Below, piece after piece: positions 34,690 to 44,982 of a stretch of DNA of 64,000 nt. The stretch covers positions 24,940 to 88,939 of the forward strand of contig MCFL01000095.1 of assembly GCA_002102555.1 (NCBI GenBank), given 5' to 3'. Origin of the DNA: Catenaria anguillulae PL171. Lineage: Eukaryota; Blastocladiomycota; Blastocladiomycetes; Blastocladiales; Catenariaceae. Positions within the stretch are counted from its first letter, which is position 1; every line of letters starts with the position of its first letter. A model generated the notes under the pieces. The model saw nothing but the letters and a program-made list of their open reading frames with translations. It did not search any database and had not been told where the DNA came from. Made by a program: the position numbers and the translations under genes.

Positions 34690-34993
34690 TTCTCTCGCTC
34701 CACCACCGCCTGCTACACCAAATGGTGCCACGCTACCGACTAGGTGTTGATTCCACGCATCCACTTTGTCGGTGACAATGACAGTCGCAGTGCCATTCAA
34801 GATGCGTCGCCGTCAGTTCCCAGTTGCCCCGGCATTTGCGATTACAATCAACAAGTCACAAGGCCAGACTCTTTCTACCGTTGGGTTCTCCATGTCCGAT
34901 CAAGTCTTTTCTTTTCCCATTGCCATGTATGTGGCTCTCTCACGAGCAACCTCTGAGAGCGGATTCAAAGTCCTCAACTTTGACACAGCATAA
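34690..34993 (+). mobile_element. C-terminal fragment of a PIF1/Helitron-type helicase
   Basis: Plus-strand frames carry NGATLPTR, VLIPRIHFVGDND and then, in one open frame, MRRRQFPVAPAFAITINKSQ followed by GQTLSTVGFSMSDQVFSF and MYVALSRATSESGFKVLNF. These are the last motifs (V and VI) of PIF1-family SF1 helicases as found in Helitrons and in stand-alone fungal PIF1-like genes. Only the C-terminal end remains and frames change upstream of the last block. No Rep/HUH domain was seen, so a Helitron origin is possible but not shown. Confidence 0.7.
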
Positions 34994-35392
34994 GTATGCC
35001 AAAACCCGCGCAAAGTGCAGAACGTTGTATGGGACGAGGTCCTGTGATTGTGACAAATATATTGTAGACATGACAAACTATGGTGTGATGCCCGACATGG
35101 CGGGCGGGTAACGGCTAGTGACACAAAAACCCAAGTGACCGTTCCTGTAGCGATCCACATTGTGATGACAAACACGAAAGACAGTGTGGTCTAGTCTAAA
35201 ACTGCATGGGAGTGTGTACAACATAAGTCGGACAAGGGCCAAGTTGGGATTTGTGGGAATGAAGAGTGGGACAAAATCTTTGACAAGAAGGAACGGCACG
35301 ACACGACATGAAACGGCACCTCTGGCTTTGACATAGTAAATCCACAGAGGAATAAAGGTCGACGATACATATCAGTCCTCGCTGATGCAAAT
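34994..35392. other. Intergenic, 3' of the helicase fragment
   Basis: Four hundred bases without a credible frame, between transposon debris (+) and the 3' end of a minus-strand gene. Nothing further was recognised. Confidence 0.4.
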
Positions 35393-36221
35393 TTATCCAG
35401 GCAAACTGGACGTAATCCCTTTCCACAGTGCCGATAAGCCCAAAAACCCTGCGGCAGGACCATTGGTGACCGCAGGCGGTGTGGTGGACGATGACCGCGA
35501 CATGGACGGACCCGCGTTGGCTGCGCCACCCAAACTCATGGGCGTGATTGACCTTGACCGGTCCTGAGCACGCAATGGCGGACTGGCAGGAGCGCTAACA
35601 AAGTTTTTGGGCAACAGACCTAGAGCCAGATGCAGAAGCAGCACGGATGTCAGGTCGGGTGAAGCATGTCCAGTGGCCAAAGGCTCAATGCAGAGTATCC
35701 AGAGAGGCGGAGGCGCACGCACCATCTTCCTTCCATCCTTGGACAATGAGGCTGAAAGCATCCTTGAGGCGCAAGCGTTTACCGGGGGCGAGCAAGCGGC
35801 ATTCGCGGACCATCTTGTGATAGACGACAGGGTACAGCTCCGGTTTGAGGTCGGTCGGGGCTGCGAGTTGCACGGGCTGTGCGGGACGCTTGGCAAGCCA
35901 TTGAGCGCGTTGCTGTGTCCAGTGCGAGAGGCCTTGGAGGTGGGGTGGGATGGGGGAATTCGGTAATGGTTCGGGCTCGGCAGCAGCGGCCGTGGCGAGC
36001 AGAGTGGTCGCAGCAGATGTGCAGGAGGCAGAACAAGTGTCGAGTGAGGTTGCTGCAGGACTGAGAGCGGCGTCATGAGTGGATGGCGATGCGGCTTGCA
36101 AGTGTCTTGTGAGGGAAGACGAGCGTGGTGCCAAAGCAGGAGGGCTTGCATGCTGCTGGCCATGGATGGTTTGAGAAGAAAAGATACTCGCGGGTGGTGG
36201 ACTCGCTGTTGATGCCATCAT
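35393..36221 (-). CDS. DUF4050 (Gag1-like clamp) domain protein, probable
   Basis: Exons 36221-35723 and 35619-35393 join in phase 1 to 241 residues. The middle holds HWTQQRAQWLAKRPAQPVQL, then LKPELYPVVYHKMVRECR and KDAFSLIVQGWKEDG followed across the intron by LLPKNF. The order W-x-x-x-R-x-x-W-L, Y-x-x-x-Y-x-x-M, L-x-x-x-x-x-x-I-V-x-x-W-x-E-x-G-L resembles fungal proteins with the DUF4050 or Gag1-like clamp domain, whose role is poorly known. Flanks are rich in Ser, Pro, Ala and Thr, and the tail includes RSRSITPM. The intron starts with GTGCGT. The domain call rests on remembered pattern only; an HMG-like helical domain was considered and fits less well. Confidence 0.5.
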
Positions 36222-36783
36222 GTGAAGGGAACGCAACAATGACGATGGAGCAAGGATGGAGCTAAGCGTGGGTGATGAGTGAAAGGATAAAGAGGACGTT
36301 GCGTCAGATGCCGGGGTACAAATGGTTCAGCTGCGATTACATGGCGACTCTACATACATGGTGTGTTGAGAGCAGACGTAAGCACTCTTCAATGTCGTGA
36401 AAATTGCTCACTGTTAACGTTGGTTTCGTTTCGATTCATTTTTGCGATGGAATTGGATGGCGCATTGGTGACATCGGAGGGCCTCCGCTGTGACGGAAAT
36501 GATCGCCAATGAAAAGAAAATTTTAAAGCATTACTGACTTGGATTAAAATTAATGATGTGCGTTCCCATTCCCATTCCCATTCTCGTTGCAATTGTGCTG
36601 CCCAAACTCGATGAAATCACCTTGTAATTGATAATTGCACCCTTCAAGTGTTTCCCTCATTGTTGCCCTTGATCCTGTCACTGTCGTGCAACCCACCGTC
36701 ACCACCGTCACCGACGCGAACCCAACCCAACTTGAACCTTGAATCCTGAACCTGAACCGGAGTAGCATTACGCATACGCGGCC
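36222..36783. promoter_or_regulatory. Divergent intergenic region between DUF4050-like gene and ATG9
   Basis: Some 560 bases lie between two head-to-head genes. A CCCATT-type tandem repeat of about four units is at 36562-36585, and a T/A-rich patch lies at 36510-36550. Specific factor sites cannot be assigned. Confidence 0.35.
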
Positions 36784-39700
36784 ATGGCTCACCCGCTCAC
36801 TCGCTCGGCACTTCTCGCTGTACATGCTGCACACAATGTCGCTGATGACGCTGTCGCCACCGGCGCGGTCACGGACACGGACACGGACACGCAAGCTCAT
36901 CTGAACCAAGCTCATCACCTGCATAGGCAAAACCAGCCCGCTCAAGCGCATCGTGCACCACCCCAAAGAGACCGCGAGCGTATCCCCACATCTCCATCAG
37001 CACTCGACACTCAACCCGACCCAACACGCACCATGGGCGACCACGAGCGTGCCTTGCTCCTCTGGCTACAGGCAGAATCCCTTGACCAGTTTTACACGTC
37101 CGTGTACAATTATTTTTACGGCCGTGGCGCCGCATGCATTTCTCTCAACCGGCTCGCCATGCTGCTTCGCGTCGCAATCTCCACCTCGCTGCTCGTCTTT
37201 CTCTCCTCGTGCATCGACTACTCCAAGCTGCATCATCTCACCGGCCCAACGCCGTTGGCCACCGTCATCGACCCGGCTTGCCCGCGTATCCACCCGCTCA
37301 TGCGCGCCGTCCTGTTGCTGGCAACAATGGCATGGGGGTGGGCTGTACTGCAGCTATGGCGCGACCAAGTCGGGTTGCGCAAGATGAAGGATTTCTTTAC
37401 CCACGTGCTTGAAATTCCCGATGTACGCTTGCTCATTTTTGTGTGGTCATCTGATTACGTTATTTACATTGCATATTCACCGCCATTTTCACCCTAGTCT
37501 GATATTCAAACCGCGTCCTGGTCCACCATCCTTTCTCGCCTCGAACAAGTCGGCATCCACCACCCGCACCCAAGCCATACCTCCCTACCCGCTCCGCCTT
37601 CGCCCGACGCCACGCCTGACAACCCTGACCATCAATCACCACCACTGGGCTGCTCCATGGTCGAAATCGTTGCACGCATCATGCGCCGCGAAAACTACCT
37701 GATAGCCCTCTTCTCCACACCCGGCCTGCTCTCACTCCGTGTGCCTGTCCCAATCATTGGCCCGGCCCTGTCACCGTGCCTGACGCGTGCACTGCAATGG
37801 ACCATTGAGCAATGTGTCCTTGGCGTGCTTTTTGCCGATGCACGCCTGTGGACGGTCGCTCACAAGGCGTCGGGCCAAGCCAGAAAACGCGTGCACCTTG
37901 CCGTTGCGGAAAAGCTCAGGCACACGCTCGTGATTGCCGCCGTGGCAAGCGCCGTCTTGGGCCCCTTTGTGCTCGTGGGCATGGCCGTCTATATGTTTTT
38001 CCGCTACGGCGACGTACGTCCGATTGTTGGCTAATTTGTTTGCCTTGTGCTCTCAACTGACACCCCAACGATATGCCTCGTTCGCCTTCACACAGGAATA
38101 CTACCGCAACCCGTCCCCACTTGGATCACGCACATTCACCCCGCTCTTTGCCTGGCAATCGCGTGAGCTCAACGAAATGCCGCACGAGCACGAACGCCGG
38201 CTTGCCCGTGCGCTGGTCCCAGCCAACAAGTACCTCAACGCGTTCCCAACCACGAAAACCGCCATCTTAATCCGCCTCGTGGCATTCACTCTGGGCGCCC
38301 TGGCCTCGGTGCTGCTGGCCATGTCACTCGTGTTTCCAGACACGCTATTGAACCTCGAGCTGACACCCGAGCGTACGCCCGTGTACTACTTGACCTTGCT
38401 GGGCGCCGCATTGGCGGTTGTTCGGGGCATGCGCGGCGCGGATCCTAGGGTGCATGCCGATGGGTTGGGTGCTGGGGCTGACGAGGCAGGAGCCGTGGGC
38501 GGCGGGCCCGACGAGCACATGCACGAGCTCGTTAAGTACACGCACGTCTGTCCGCGGCGGTGGGCAGTCTGGGGGTATCGCTCGGATCGCACCAGGCAGG
38601 AGGTGGCCGGCATGGTGGTGCCAAGGGCCATGGTCTATGTCAATGAGCTGGTCGGCATGTTGGTTGCGCCGCTCGTGTTGGGAGTCGCGGTGAGGAGTAG
38701 GGCGGATGAGATTGTGAGCTTTGTCATGGACAGAACAGTCGTGGCGCCCGGGCTCGGGTGTGTCTATGCTGGGGCACTGTTTGATGGACGTTATGCCGAC
38801 GCGGGGCAACGCCACGACGATGAGGAGGACGCAAGCGGGGAGGCGGTGGTTGTGGACGTGAGTGACGACGAGGGCGGGTTGTTGGAGAGCGAACAAGGCA
38901 GTGACGAACGGCCGACGAGGAGGGCCGCATGGGATGCTGTGGCACATCAAAAGATGACCACGTCCGTGATCCAGTTTCAGGAAAATCACCCGAGCTGGCG
39001 TCCACCCGCCGAAGTCGTTGACCGACTGGATCGCCTCGAGGCCGCATTTCACTCGCACCGCGCCGACGTGTCTCCGGCGCAGCCGCCAACGCAAATGTCT
39101 CGGTCGCGGTTCCTGGATTCCGCGGAGCCGCGTCCGCCGCCTCCTCCCATCCACGTGTCGATTTACGAGTCCATTATGCTGTCGCCTGCGGTCCGGGCCG
39201 AGGCCGCAGCACGGTCGCGCGTCACGAGTCCAGTCCGTGAACCAACCCCTCACACACATCTCGCACCCTCGTCAGCCTCATCTGCTCCTCATCCACCTAC
39301 TGATCTTTTGGATCTCGGCCCAATTCAACCCGCCACCTCACTCCACCCGGCACTCGCGCCACGCGGGTTTGTTGCGCCAGCCACTGCTCCACCGGTCCCA
39401 TCGCTTCGATCGCACCATCACGTCGCATCGCCATCCACGCCGCCCTCATCCGCAACCTCGGACGGCGCCTTTGTTTCGCCGCCACCCGTGTCCGCCGCAC
39501 CCATTGCAATCCTGGGTCCACGTTCACCGCCGCCCGTGATCGGATCGCCAAGGAGAAGCTATACTGGGGGTACATCGCTCTTGTCTGCGCAGCTGCAACG
39601 GAGCGGTTCGGTTGCATCTGCAAGTGGCCTGCCAACCGCAGTGGCGGAACCTGCCCCGACGCCGGGAATGATGGCGTCATTTGGGGTTGGGTCGACGGCC

Positions 39701-39923
39701 GTCACGTCCGAGGATATGGCAAGGATGGTGCATCAGGTACGATGTGACATGATCGGTGACACTTGAGATGCTCGACTGAATAGCTGACAATTCTTTTCTC
39801 GTCTAGTTTTACGTCGACGACGACCATGCGGACGTTCCGCCGCAGGATCCGACAACGACAGGTGTGCCAAGTGGGTGGGGCTCGGCGGCAGGTGGAGGGC
39901 AGGGGCGGGCTTCCGGCACGTGA
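36784..39923 (+). CDS. ATG9: Autophagy lipid scramblase Atg9
   Basis: Atg9 is the multi-spanning scramblase carried on vesicles that seed the autophagosome. Exons 36784-37422, 37498-38013, 38096-39736 and 39807-39923 all join in phase 0 and give 970 residues. Family blocks appear in order: FYTSVYNYFYGRGAACISLN before the first membrane segment, a long hydrophobic pair around residues 120-200, MRRENYLIALFSTPGLLSL, FRYGDEYYRNPSPLGSRTFT joined across intron 2, and FAWQSRELNEMPHEHERRLA, which matches the REFNELPHxxxxR core. KYLNAFPTTK and VVPRAMVYVNELVGMLVAPL follow. The C-terminal 330 residues are Ser/Pro-rich and disordered, and the end YVDDDHADVP is acidic. The start at 36784 gives a cytosolic N-terminus of about 95 residues; an ATG at 37033 is the alternative. 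Confidence 0.92.
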
Positions 39924-40368
39924 GAACCTTGTACATGCTTGTTTCTTGTCACATTCCCTCAGTCGTTCTTGCTTTTGTCTCTTGACCATCTCATCCAAAT
40001 CCCCTGTTCCAAACTGTCTGCTGCTCTTTTGCCGCGAACGCAGGCACATGCATTGTGTAGCGTCTGCTCGTGCATCTGTACATACATCATTTTCCCAGTC
40101 TTTTTGACTGTTGCACAGTTCAGCTCAGTCCGAGTCGCCTCCCTGTGTTCAGACTGCATCGTTCGACATAACATTTCTGCATGTGCACCGACCGGCGTCG
40201 CAATCATCAGGTCTTCGATGGCCAGGGTCAGGGCTGGCGAACACCAGGCACTCCCATATATTGATGACTGAGCGTTATTGATGCGAGTAGAGTTGATGTA
40301 TTTGCTTATGATTTTACAGTGACCATCTCTGTGGCAGCGAAATTCTTGAGCGACAGCAACCAAAATCT
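39924..40368. other. Convergent intergenic region
   Basis: ATG9 (+) and the NmrA-like gene (-) converge here, so the stretch should hold both 3' ends. No gene or distinct terminator was recognised. Confidence 0.45.
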
Positions 40369-41271
40369 TTATTGCTGCGACACGACCTGAGCAACAATGT
40401 CCTTGAGCGACCGCTGCTTGAGGCCAAACTCGGCCGAATGATCCTTGCCCGCAACCCAGTATGACGCCTCGGTTCCCGAAAAGATGGCCGCCTTGATCAA
40501 ATAAATGACACCAATGTGCGACGGGTCAGACAACTTGGCAAATCCTTCTTGCTTGACTTGCTCAAGCGGCGTGTGCGACACAGTCCAAGCACCAGCATCA
40601 CCACCGACTTGCCGCTGCACCTCGGCCAGCAGCTCGTTTTGCGTGAAGGTGGTGTCTGAAACGGCAATGCGCCGGTTCACGGCCTTGTCTGGGTGCTGCA
40701 GCACGGCCACGACGGCCTTGCCCACGGATGCCAGGGAGGTGCCAGACACGCGAGCGTTTCCGTCGTTGATCAAGGACGCCGACTTGTTCTTGATGTCAAT
40801 GCCAAGGAATCCGTTGGCCAAGCCCCAGTCGAGGAATGGGCCAGTGGCGATGACGGCATAGGGCACCTTGGCCTTTTCGAGCTCTTGGACGAGCTGGACC
40901 TTGGCGCCAAACACCTTGACCTCCACTGATGCAGGGTGCAGCGTGTCGACGCCAAACTCGGAGGGCACAAAGAGCTTGATGCCAGCAGCAGCAGCAGCGG
41001 CAACGAGATTCTTTTGGGCATTGTCGAGAGCGGCAGCACCAATGGTGGACACGATCGCGTCTTGGCCGTGGAGTGCTTGGGTCAGCGAAGCGAGGTTGTC
41101 ATAGTCCACCTTGACGACGTGGACATCGGACGGGAAGGTGGCAGTCGACGATGCGCGACTCAAGACGGTGATGTTGAACTTTGGCTCGGCGGCGCGAAGT
41201 TGTTCGAGAACGGGGGAGCCAATGTTGCCCGTGGCACCGACGAGGACAATGTTCTTGAGTTGAGCAGTCAT
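40369..41271 (-). CDS. NmrA-like / isoflavone-reductase-like NAD(P)-binding protein
   Basis: A single exon of 300 residues. The N-terminus NIVLVGATGNIGSPVLEQL is the G-x-x-G-x-x-G dinucleotide-binding motif of the atypical SDR class. TVLSRASST follows at the position that selects NADP phosphate, then VKVDYDNLASL, AIVSTIG, LFVPSEFGVDT and a GPFLDWGL segment, all typical of NmrA and isoflavone-reductase-like proteins (often called CipA-like in fungi). These act as oxidoreductases or redox sensors; the substrate cannot be inferred. No intron is needed. ATG 41271 was chosen because the upstream in-frame stretch has a leader-like composition and no motif. Confidence 0.9.
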   Translation of the reverse strand: MTAQLKNIVLVGATGNIGSPVLEQLRAAEPKFNITVLSRASSTATFPSDVHVVKVDYDNLASLTQALHGQDAIVSTIGAAALDNAQKNLVAAAAAAGIKLFVPSEFGVDTLHPASVEVKVFGAKVQLVQELEKAKVPYAVIATGPFLDWGLANGFLGIDIKNKSASLINDGNARVSGTSLASVGKAVVAVLQHPDKAVNRRIAVSDTTFTQNELLAEVQRQVGGDAGAWTVSHTPLEQVKQEGFAKLSDPSHIGVIYLIKAAIFSGTEASYWVAGKDHSAEFGLKQRSLKDIVAQVVSQQ

Positions 41272-42018
41272 GTTTGTGGAAAGAGGAGAGAGAGTGTGTG
41301 GGTGTGTTTGGTTAGAAGGAGGCAATGTGTGGAATGGGGTACATGGTGAGAACGGTGGATGTCGGCGGGCGAGGCACAAGTATTTGTACCCCTCAAGCAC
41401 ATACACGGCATATCTGATTGCCCTTGAACGAGTGGTTCTTTGCCGCTGAGGTTCTCGACTTGCCTACCAAGAGTGGAGTGAGAATAAGCTGACGAATGAT
41501 CACGAACTGTATTCAGTGAGACAAGACCAGTGTTCTTCAATGCGATCGCGTCAGATTTTAGAACGATGACTAACACCTCGCAAAGCCACATACACCGCGC
41601 CTAATGGCCATGCCATCGCTTGCTGGCCCCATCACCCAATTGCTTCCATAATCAACAACTCAAATACTAATTGCGTTGCCATCAGATCCCGTTGTCAGGC
41701 AATTTGGTCCTTGCTGATGACAGGCCTGCGTCAGCAAGCATTACTGGACGAATCGCAAGGAGGCGTGGCGACATTGTAATTTTAGTACGTTCATTGTGCC
41801 AGTGAGGCATGTGGAAGGCGGTTGACGAACCTGCTGGACGACGATAACTCTCAACCATGTGAATGGGCGTGGAGCGTTACGCATGCGGTCATTGCGCTGG
41901 GCGGCCATGTAGATCTTGCAAGACCAGCCGGCAGTCAATGAGATCGGTCGCCTTTCCAAGTGCAAACACACTTTGTATCTTCAGCCTCCATGCGATGAAA
42001 CCAACACAAATCATGGAC
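41272..42018. other. Intergenic with possible family debris
   Basis: The NmrA-like promoter lies here. A minus-strand frame near 41741-41971 includes PFTWLRVIVVQQ, which might be the decayed continuation of the family member at 42019-42510, but the evidence is thin. Nothing else was recognised. Confidence 0.35.
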
Positions 42019-42510
42019 TCACAAAACTCTCCGCAATCTGGCGAATCTGTTTGCATGCCGGACCATGTATGCGACTTGATTCTTGCTTACACTGTCCGCC
42101 TCGCCGACGTCCAGTTTGGGAACGTGAAGATGCGACAACTTGACATCCCCTGTGAGCAGAATGAGCAGCAGGTGGTAATGTGCGGCCCTTGTTGCCAGAT
42201 CTTGTTTTCCGCCCCTGTCTGTTGCATCGAATGACCGAACTATCGGCCGTGACCAGCCCGGACAAGGCGAGTTCCACCTAGTAGCAGTCGGCCCGTTGGT
42301 CGTGACCGGAGTGGACGCGTTCGTGAATCACGACTTCGGCAAGCCGGTTGGACCCAGAATGCACTCGAAGTAATGAGAGATGACGACAAGCTTGTGCATG
42401 TGTCCCTCAAGTTCCGGGTATCGAGAGGTGAGTCGGTTACGTGCGTTCCAGTGGTGCCGGAGAAAGTGGGTGGGACCCAGTCGTCCAACTACAAGGGTGA
42501 ATATGCACAC
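42019..42510 (-). pseudogene. dsRBM-like family member C (decayed copy)
   Basis: One minus-strand frame carries RYPELEGHMHKLVVISHYF, which matches RFPELDRHIYKVQAIDYLL of member E and RFPELDGHLHTFPIINHFL of member F. About 40 codons further, still in the same frame, comes FDATDRGGKQDLATRAAHYH followed by LLLILLTGDVKL, the end of a dsRBM-like domain. A TGA near 42335 interrupts the frame between these blocks. A splice acceptor (CTTGTAG) lies just before the first block, as expected if an upstream exon once existed. No Arg/Ser region or second domain was found below it. It looks like a truncated, decaying duplicate; a 24-codon-scale intron covering the stop cannot be ruled out. Confidence 0.55.
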
Positions 42511-43623
42511 ATCAATTGAGTGAGACGGCGTGTCCGCAATCGAGCTCCGTCACTTCACGTGTTGGAGGGAGCCAGGACGAGGAGTCATCTCCAAGGCACA
42601 GCTGGTGCGCCAGCATTGATTTGAAATCGTGCTTGACCAGAGGTATGGGCGCAAGTCGATAGATTCGAGTACGATTCTTCAAGTGCTGGCAATATCCTAA
42701 GGGAGTGAATCCAAACCATTTCATGATCATATTCAACATGCAGCTGGTTGCTGGTGGGAAATCTTCTGTCGAATGCGAATGTGGAAGCAGCCCCGATCGT
42801 TCGGGGATCGGGGGACCATCCCACTGTCCTTCCGCCAATCCTTCTGCTGTTGCCTTGCTTCTCACAAGTTCAAGACGGGCTGCCGACTTTATTTTGATAT
42901 TGGGGTTGCTTTCATGAGGAAGCACGGGCTGTGAAAACGTCTACATGGTGTCTAAATTCCCGCCGGTTCAACCAAGTTTGTTGCTTGGCCAACGTACCCA
43001 TTCCCCGCTTAGGCAACCGCTCAGATCAGCTACTACTTGGTCGCCTCCGCGGCCTCGCCCTTCTCTTCACCCACACCACTGGCATGCGTCTGGCACGATC
43101 ATCCCATGCAGCCTGTAGCCTTCCGATTGTCCTTATCGGCAGGCCACAGCCTTTCCCGAGTCACACTCGAGCCAGGTATAGCCGGGGCCTCATGAACCCC
43201 ACGCAATCCTGGCCCACACCTCCAAAACACACTCACACACAAAAAGGATCCAACACAGCGACGTGTATTCATTGCGCCTCGCACTCAAGACGGCAGCGCA
43301 TTGAAGCGCACGTCACAACAGGCGAGTCGGTAGAGATCCACCAAACGACGACGAAATTCACGGGCACGAAGCCAGCCAGATGAAGTAAATAAAAAGGCGG
43401 GAGAGTAATCAAAAAGCTTGGGAGAAACAATTGGAAAAAAATTGAATGAGGAAGACGACACCAAGTGCTTGGACTTGGACAGAATGTCCAGGGACCTCGA
43501 GGATGCGTCACTTGGGTTGGCGAGAGCAAAAACGAAAAAAAAAGGGATGAAGCGAAAGGAGGAACCAAACAGCTTGGACTTGATAAATATGGCACGATCC
43601 AAGATCCAATCATGGCAACGGGC
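42511..43623. other. Intergenic, no gene recognised
   Basis: A 137-codon open frame on the minus strand (42925-42512) directly upstream of member C has no recognisable motif, and whether it is an upstream exon of C is unclear. The rest, with an A-rich stretch near 43430-43560, probably contains the 3' end of member D. Confidence 0.35.
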
Positions 43624-44496
43624 TTAGACATCGACGATCACGAGCGCAGTCACCCTGCGCACGGCCACGTCCTCGTCACGATCGCGAATGAGCTTTTCGA
43701 CCTCGGTGCGGCCCATGCCGAACTTGACCCTTGCCGTCCACAGGTCTGGGTGACTGAAGCTATCCATGGTCATAAACGATGATCCGCCGCGACGGTCCCG
43801 ATCGCCCCTATCCCTGTCCCTATCCCTGCGCCCGCCGGGCAATGCCGACACACCGAGCTTATCCCTGATCTTCTTTGGCGGAATCACAACCAAGGCATTC
43901 GTCTTTCCCAGCTGCTTTTGCCGCTCGATAAACACATGCATGCGCATGGCCTCGATTGGGTCGGCCACCCACATTTCCATGAGCTTGTGCTTTGCAAAGA
44001 TGCGCCGCAAGTCCGGGTCGAGCGTGGCAAGTGCATTCTTGATCTGATCGGCCGTTGGGCGGCGGAACCTAGGTGCACGCGGCGGCGGTGTCGGACTACG
44101 GTTGCGCGGCGGCGAGTAAGTTGCGTCTCGCCGGGCACGCCGGTCACGGTATCTGTCGCGGTCGCGGCCACCGCGGCCACGCGACCGGGACCGCGAGCGA
44201 GACCGCCGGTCTCGAGTGGTGCGAGTGCGTGACCGGGACCGGCTGCGAGAGGCACGGTCGTCGCGAGCGCGGGACCGCGACCGAGAGCGCGAGGGCGTGC
44301 GAGACCGGCCATGTGCAGACTCGAGTGGTTGGTCAACGTCCATTGAGCTGCCACCGTGGGCCGTCGAGCGGGGCAGTGTGGCACGCAGGTCGTGAACCTG
44401 GTCATCGCCGTGGCGGTCGGGCTGAGCCTGGTGGTGGTGCTCCGTGGGCGACATGGGCTCGGCGTTCCCGTTGCCGTTGTATTGGTGGTCATCCAT
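43624..44496 (-). CDS. dsRBM-like family member D (Arg/Ser-rich, C-terminal domain only)
   Basis: An intact single exon of 290 residues. After an acidic/His-rich start (MDDHQYNGNGNAEPMSPTEH) comes an Arg/Ser and Arg/Asp region of about 90 residues with repeats such as RSRTPSRSRSRSRARD and RDRDRYRDRRARR. The C-terminal half reads PTADQIKNALATLDPDLRRI, then MEMWVADPIEAMRMHVFIER and, after another Arg/Asp insert, TARVKFGMGRTEVEKLIRDR and VAVRRVTALVIVDV. This half aligns with the C-terminus of member E (VQQWVEDPEAAAKMFVF, then VALRLATAKVIVGL) and of member F (VSMWVKDPIQATRMWIW, then SAVRRVTARVLLEM). It lacks the two N-terminal domains of E and F. Arg/Ser domains are typical of nuclear splicing factors, so a nuclear RNA role is plausible but not shown. 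Confidence 0.75.
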   Translation of the reverse strand: MDDHQYNGNGNAEPMSPTEHHHQAQPDRHGDDQVHDLRATLPRSTAHGGSSMDVDQPLESAHGRSRTPSRSRSRSRARDDRASRSRSRSRTRTTRDRRSRSRSRSRGRGGRDRDRYRDRRARRDATYSPPRNRSPTPPPRAPRFRRPTADQIKNALATLDPDLRRIFAKHKLMEMWVADPIEAMRMHVFIERQKQLGKTNALVVIPPKKIRDKLGVSALPGGRRDRDRDRGDRDRRGGSSFMTMDSFSHPDLWTARVKFGMGRTEVEKLIRDRDEDVAVRRVTALVIVDV

Positions 44497-44982
44497 TGTT
44501 ACTTGGCATATAGGGAGATAGGTCAATACATGGATCTTGGGCAATTGAACGCCGTCAGGAAGGAAGCAGTTGGTGACGCCTGGAAACACTCAGCTTCGGT
44601 TGACAGATCGGCGTCCCTTGCCAGTGCCCTCAGACTTTGCCTGCTCTGTCGCTGCCTCAACCGCCAAGGACCGAGTCAAAAGCAGTCCACGCATGCATAA
44701 TTCAAACTAATGTAAATACGGTACTCTGCGTGAGGAAAGACAAAAGGAAAGAGCAATAGCCACGGCTGAGTTGCCGCGCATCACAATAATAAGGTTGTCG
44801 TCGGGGGAAAGCGAGGAAGCAAGAAAACGGAAATCAAATGCCAGCAAATGTCAAGATTGTCCAAGATGCAGGAAAAGCGACAGCCGGAAGCTAAGCTTTC
44901 GGTGGCAAGCGAGAAAACCACAAACAGCATCAAAGATCAAGAGACAGCGTCCAAACCAAAAAGCGAACGGGGGAAACAACAA
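44497..44982. other. Intergenic between members D and E
   Basis: Just under 500 bases between two minus-strand paralogues; it should hold the promoter of D and the 3' end of E. It is A-rich (44750-44990). No element is recognisable. Confidence 0.4.

Noticed and set aside
35393-36221. An HMG-box reading of the LYPVVYHKMVRECR region
   Set aside because: The spacing and the W-x-E-x-G-L ending fit the DUF4050 pattern better, and basic HMG residues are missing.
38345-39259. A 304-codon open frame antisense to ATG9
   Set aside because: It is a shadow of the conserved ATG9 exon; no motifs and Arg/His-rich composition.
42512-42925. A 137-codon minus-strand frame as the N-terminal exon of member C
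   Set aside because: No CPC or other family motif is present, and no consistent donor joins it to the next block.
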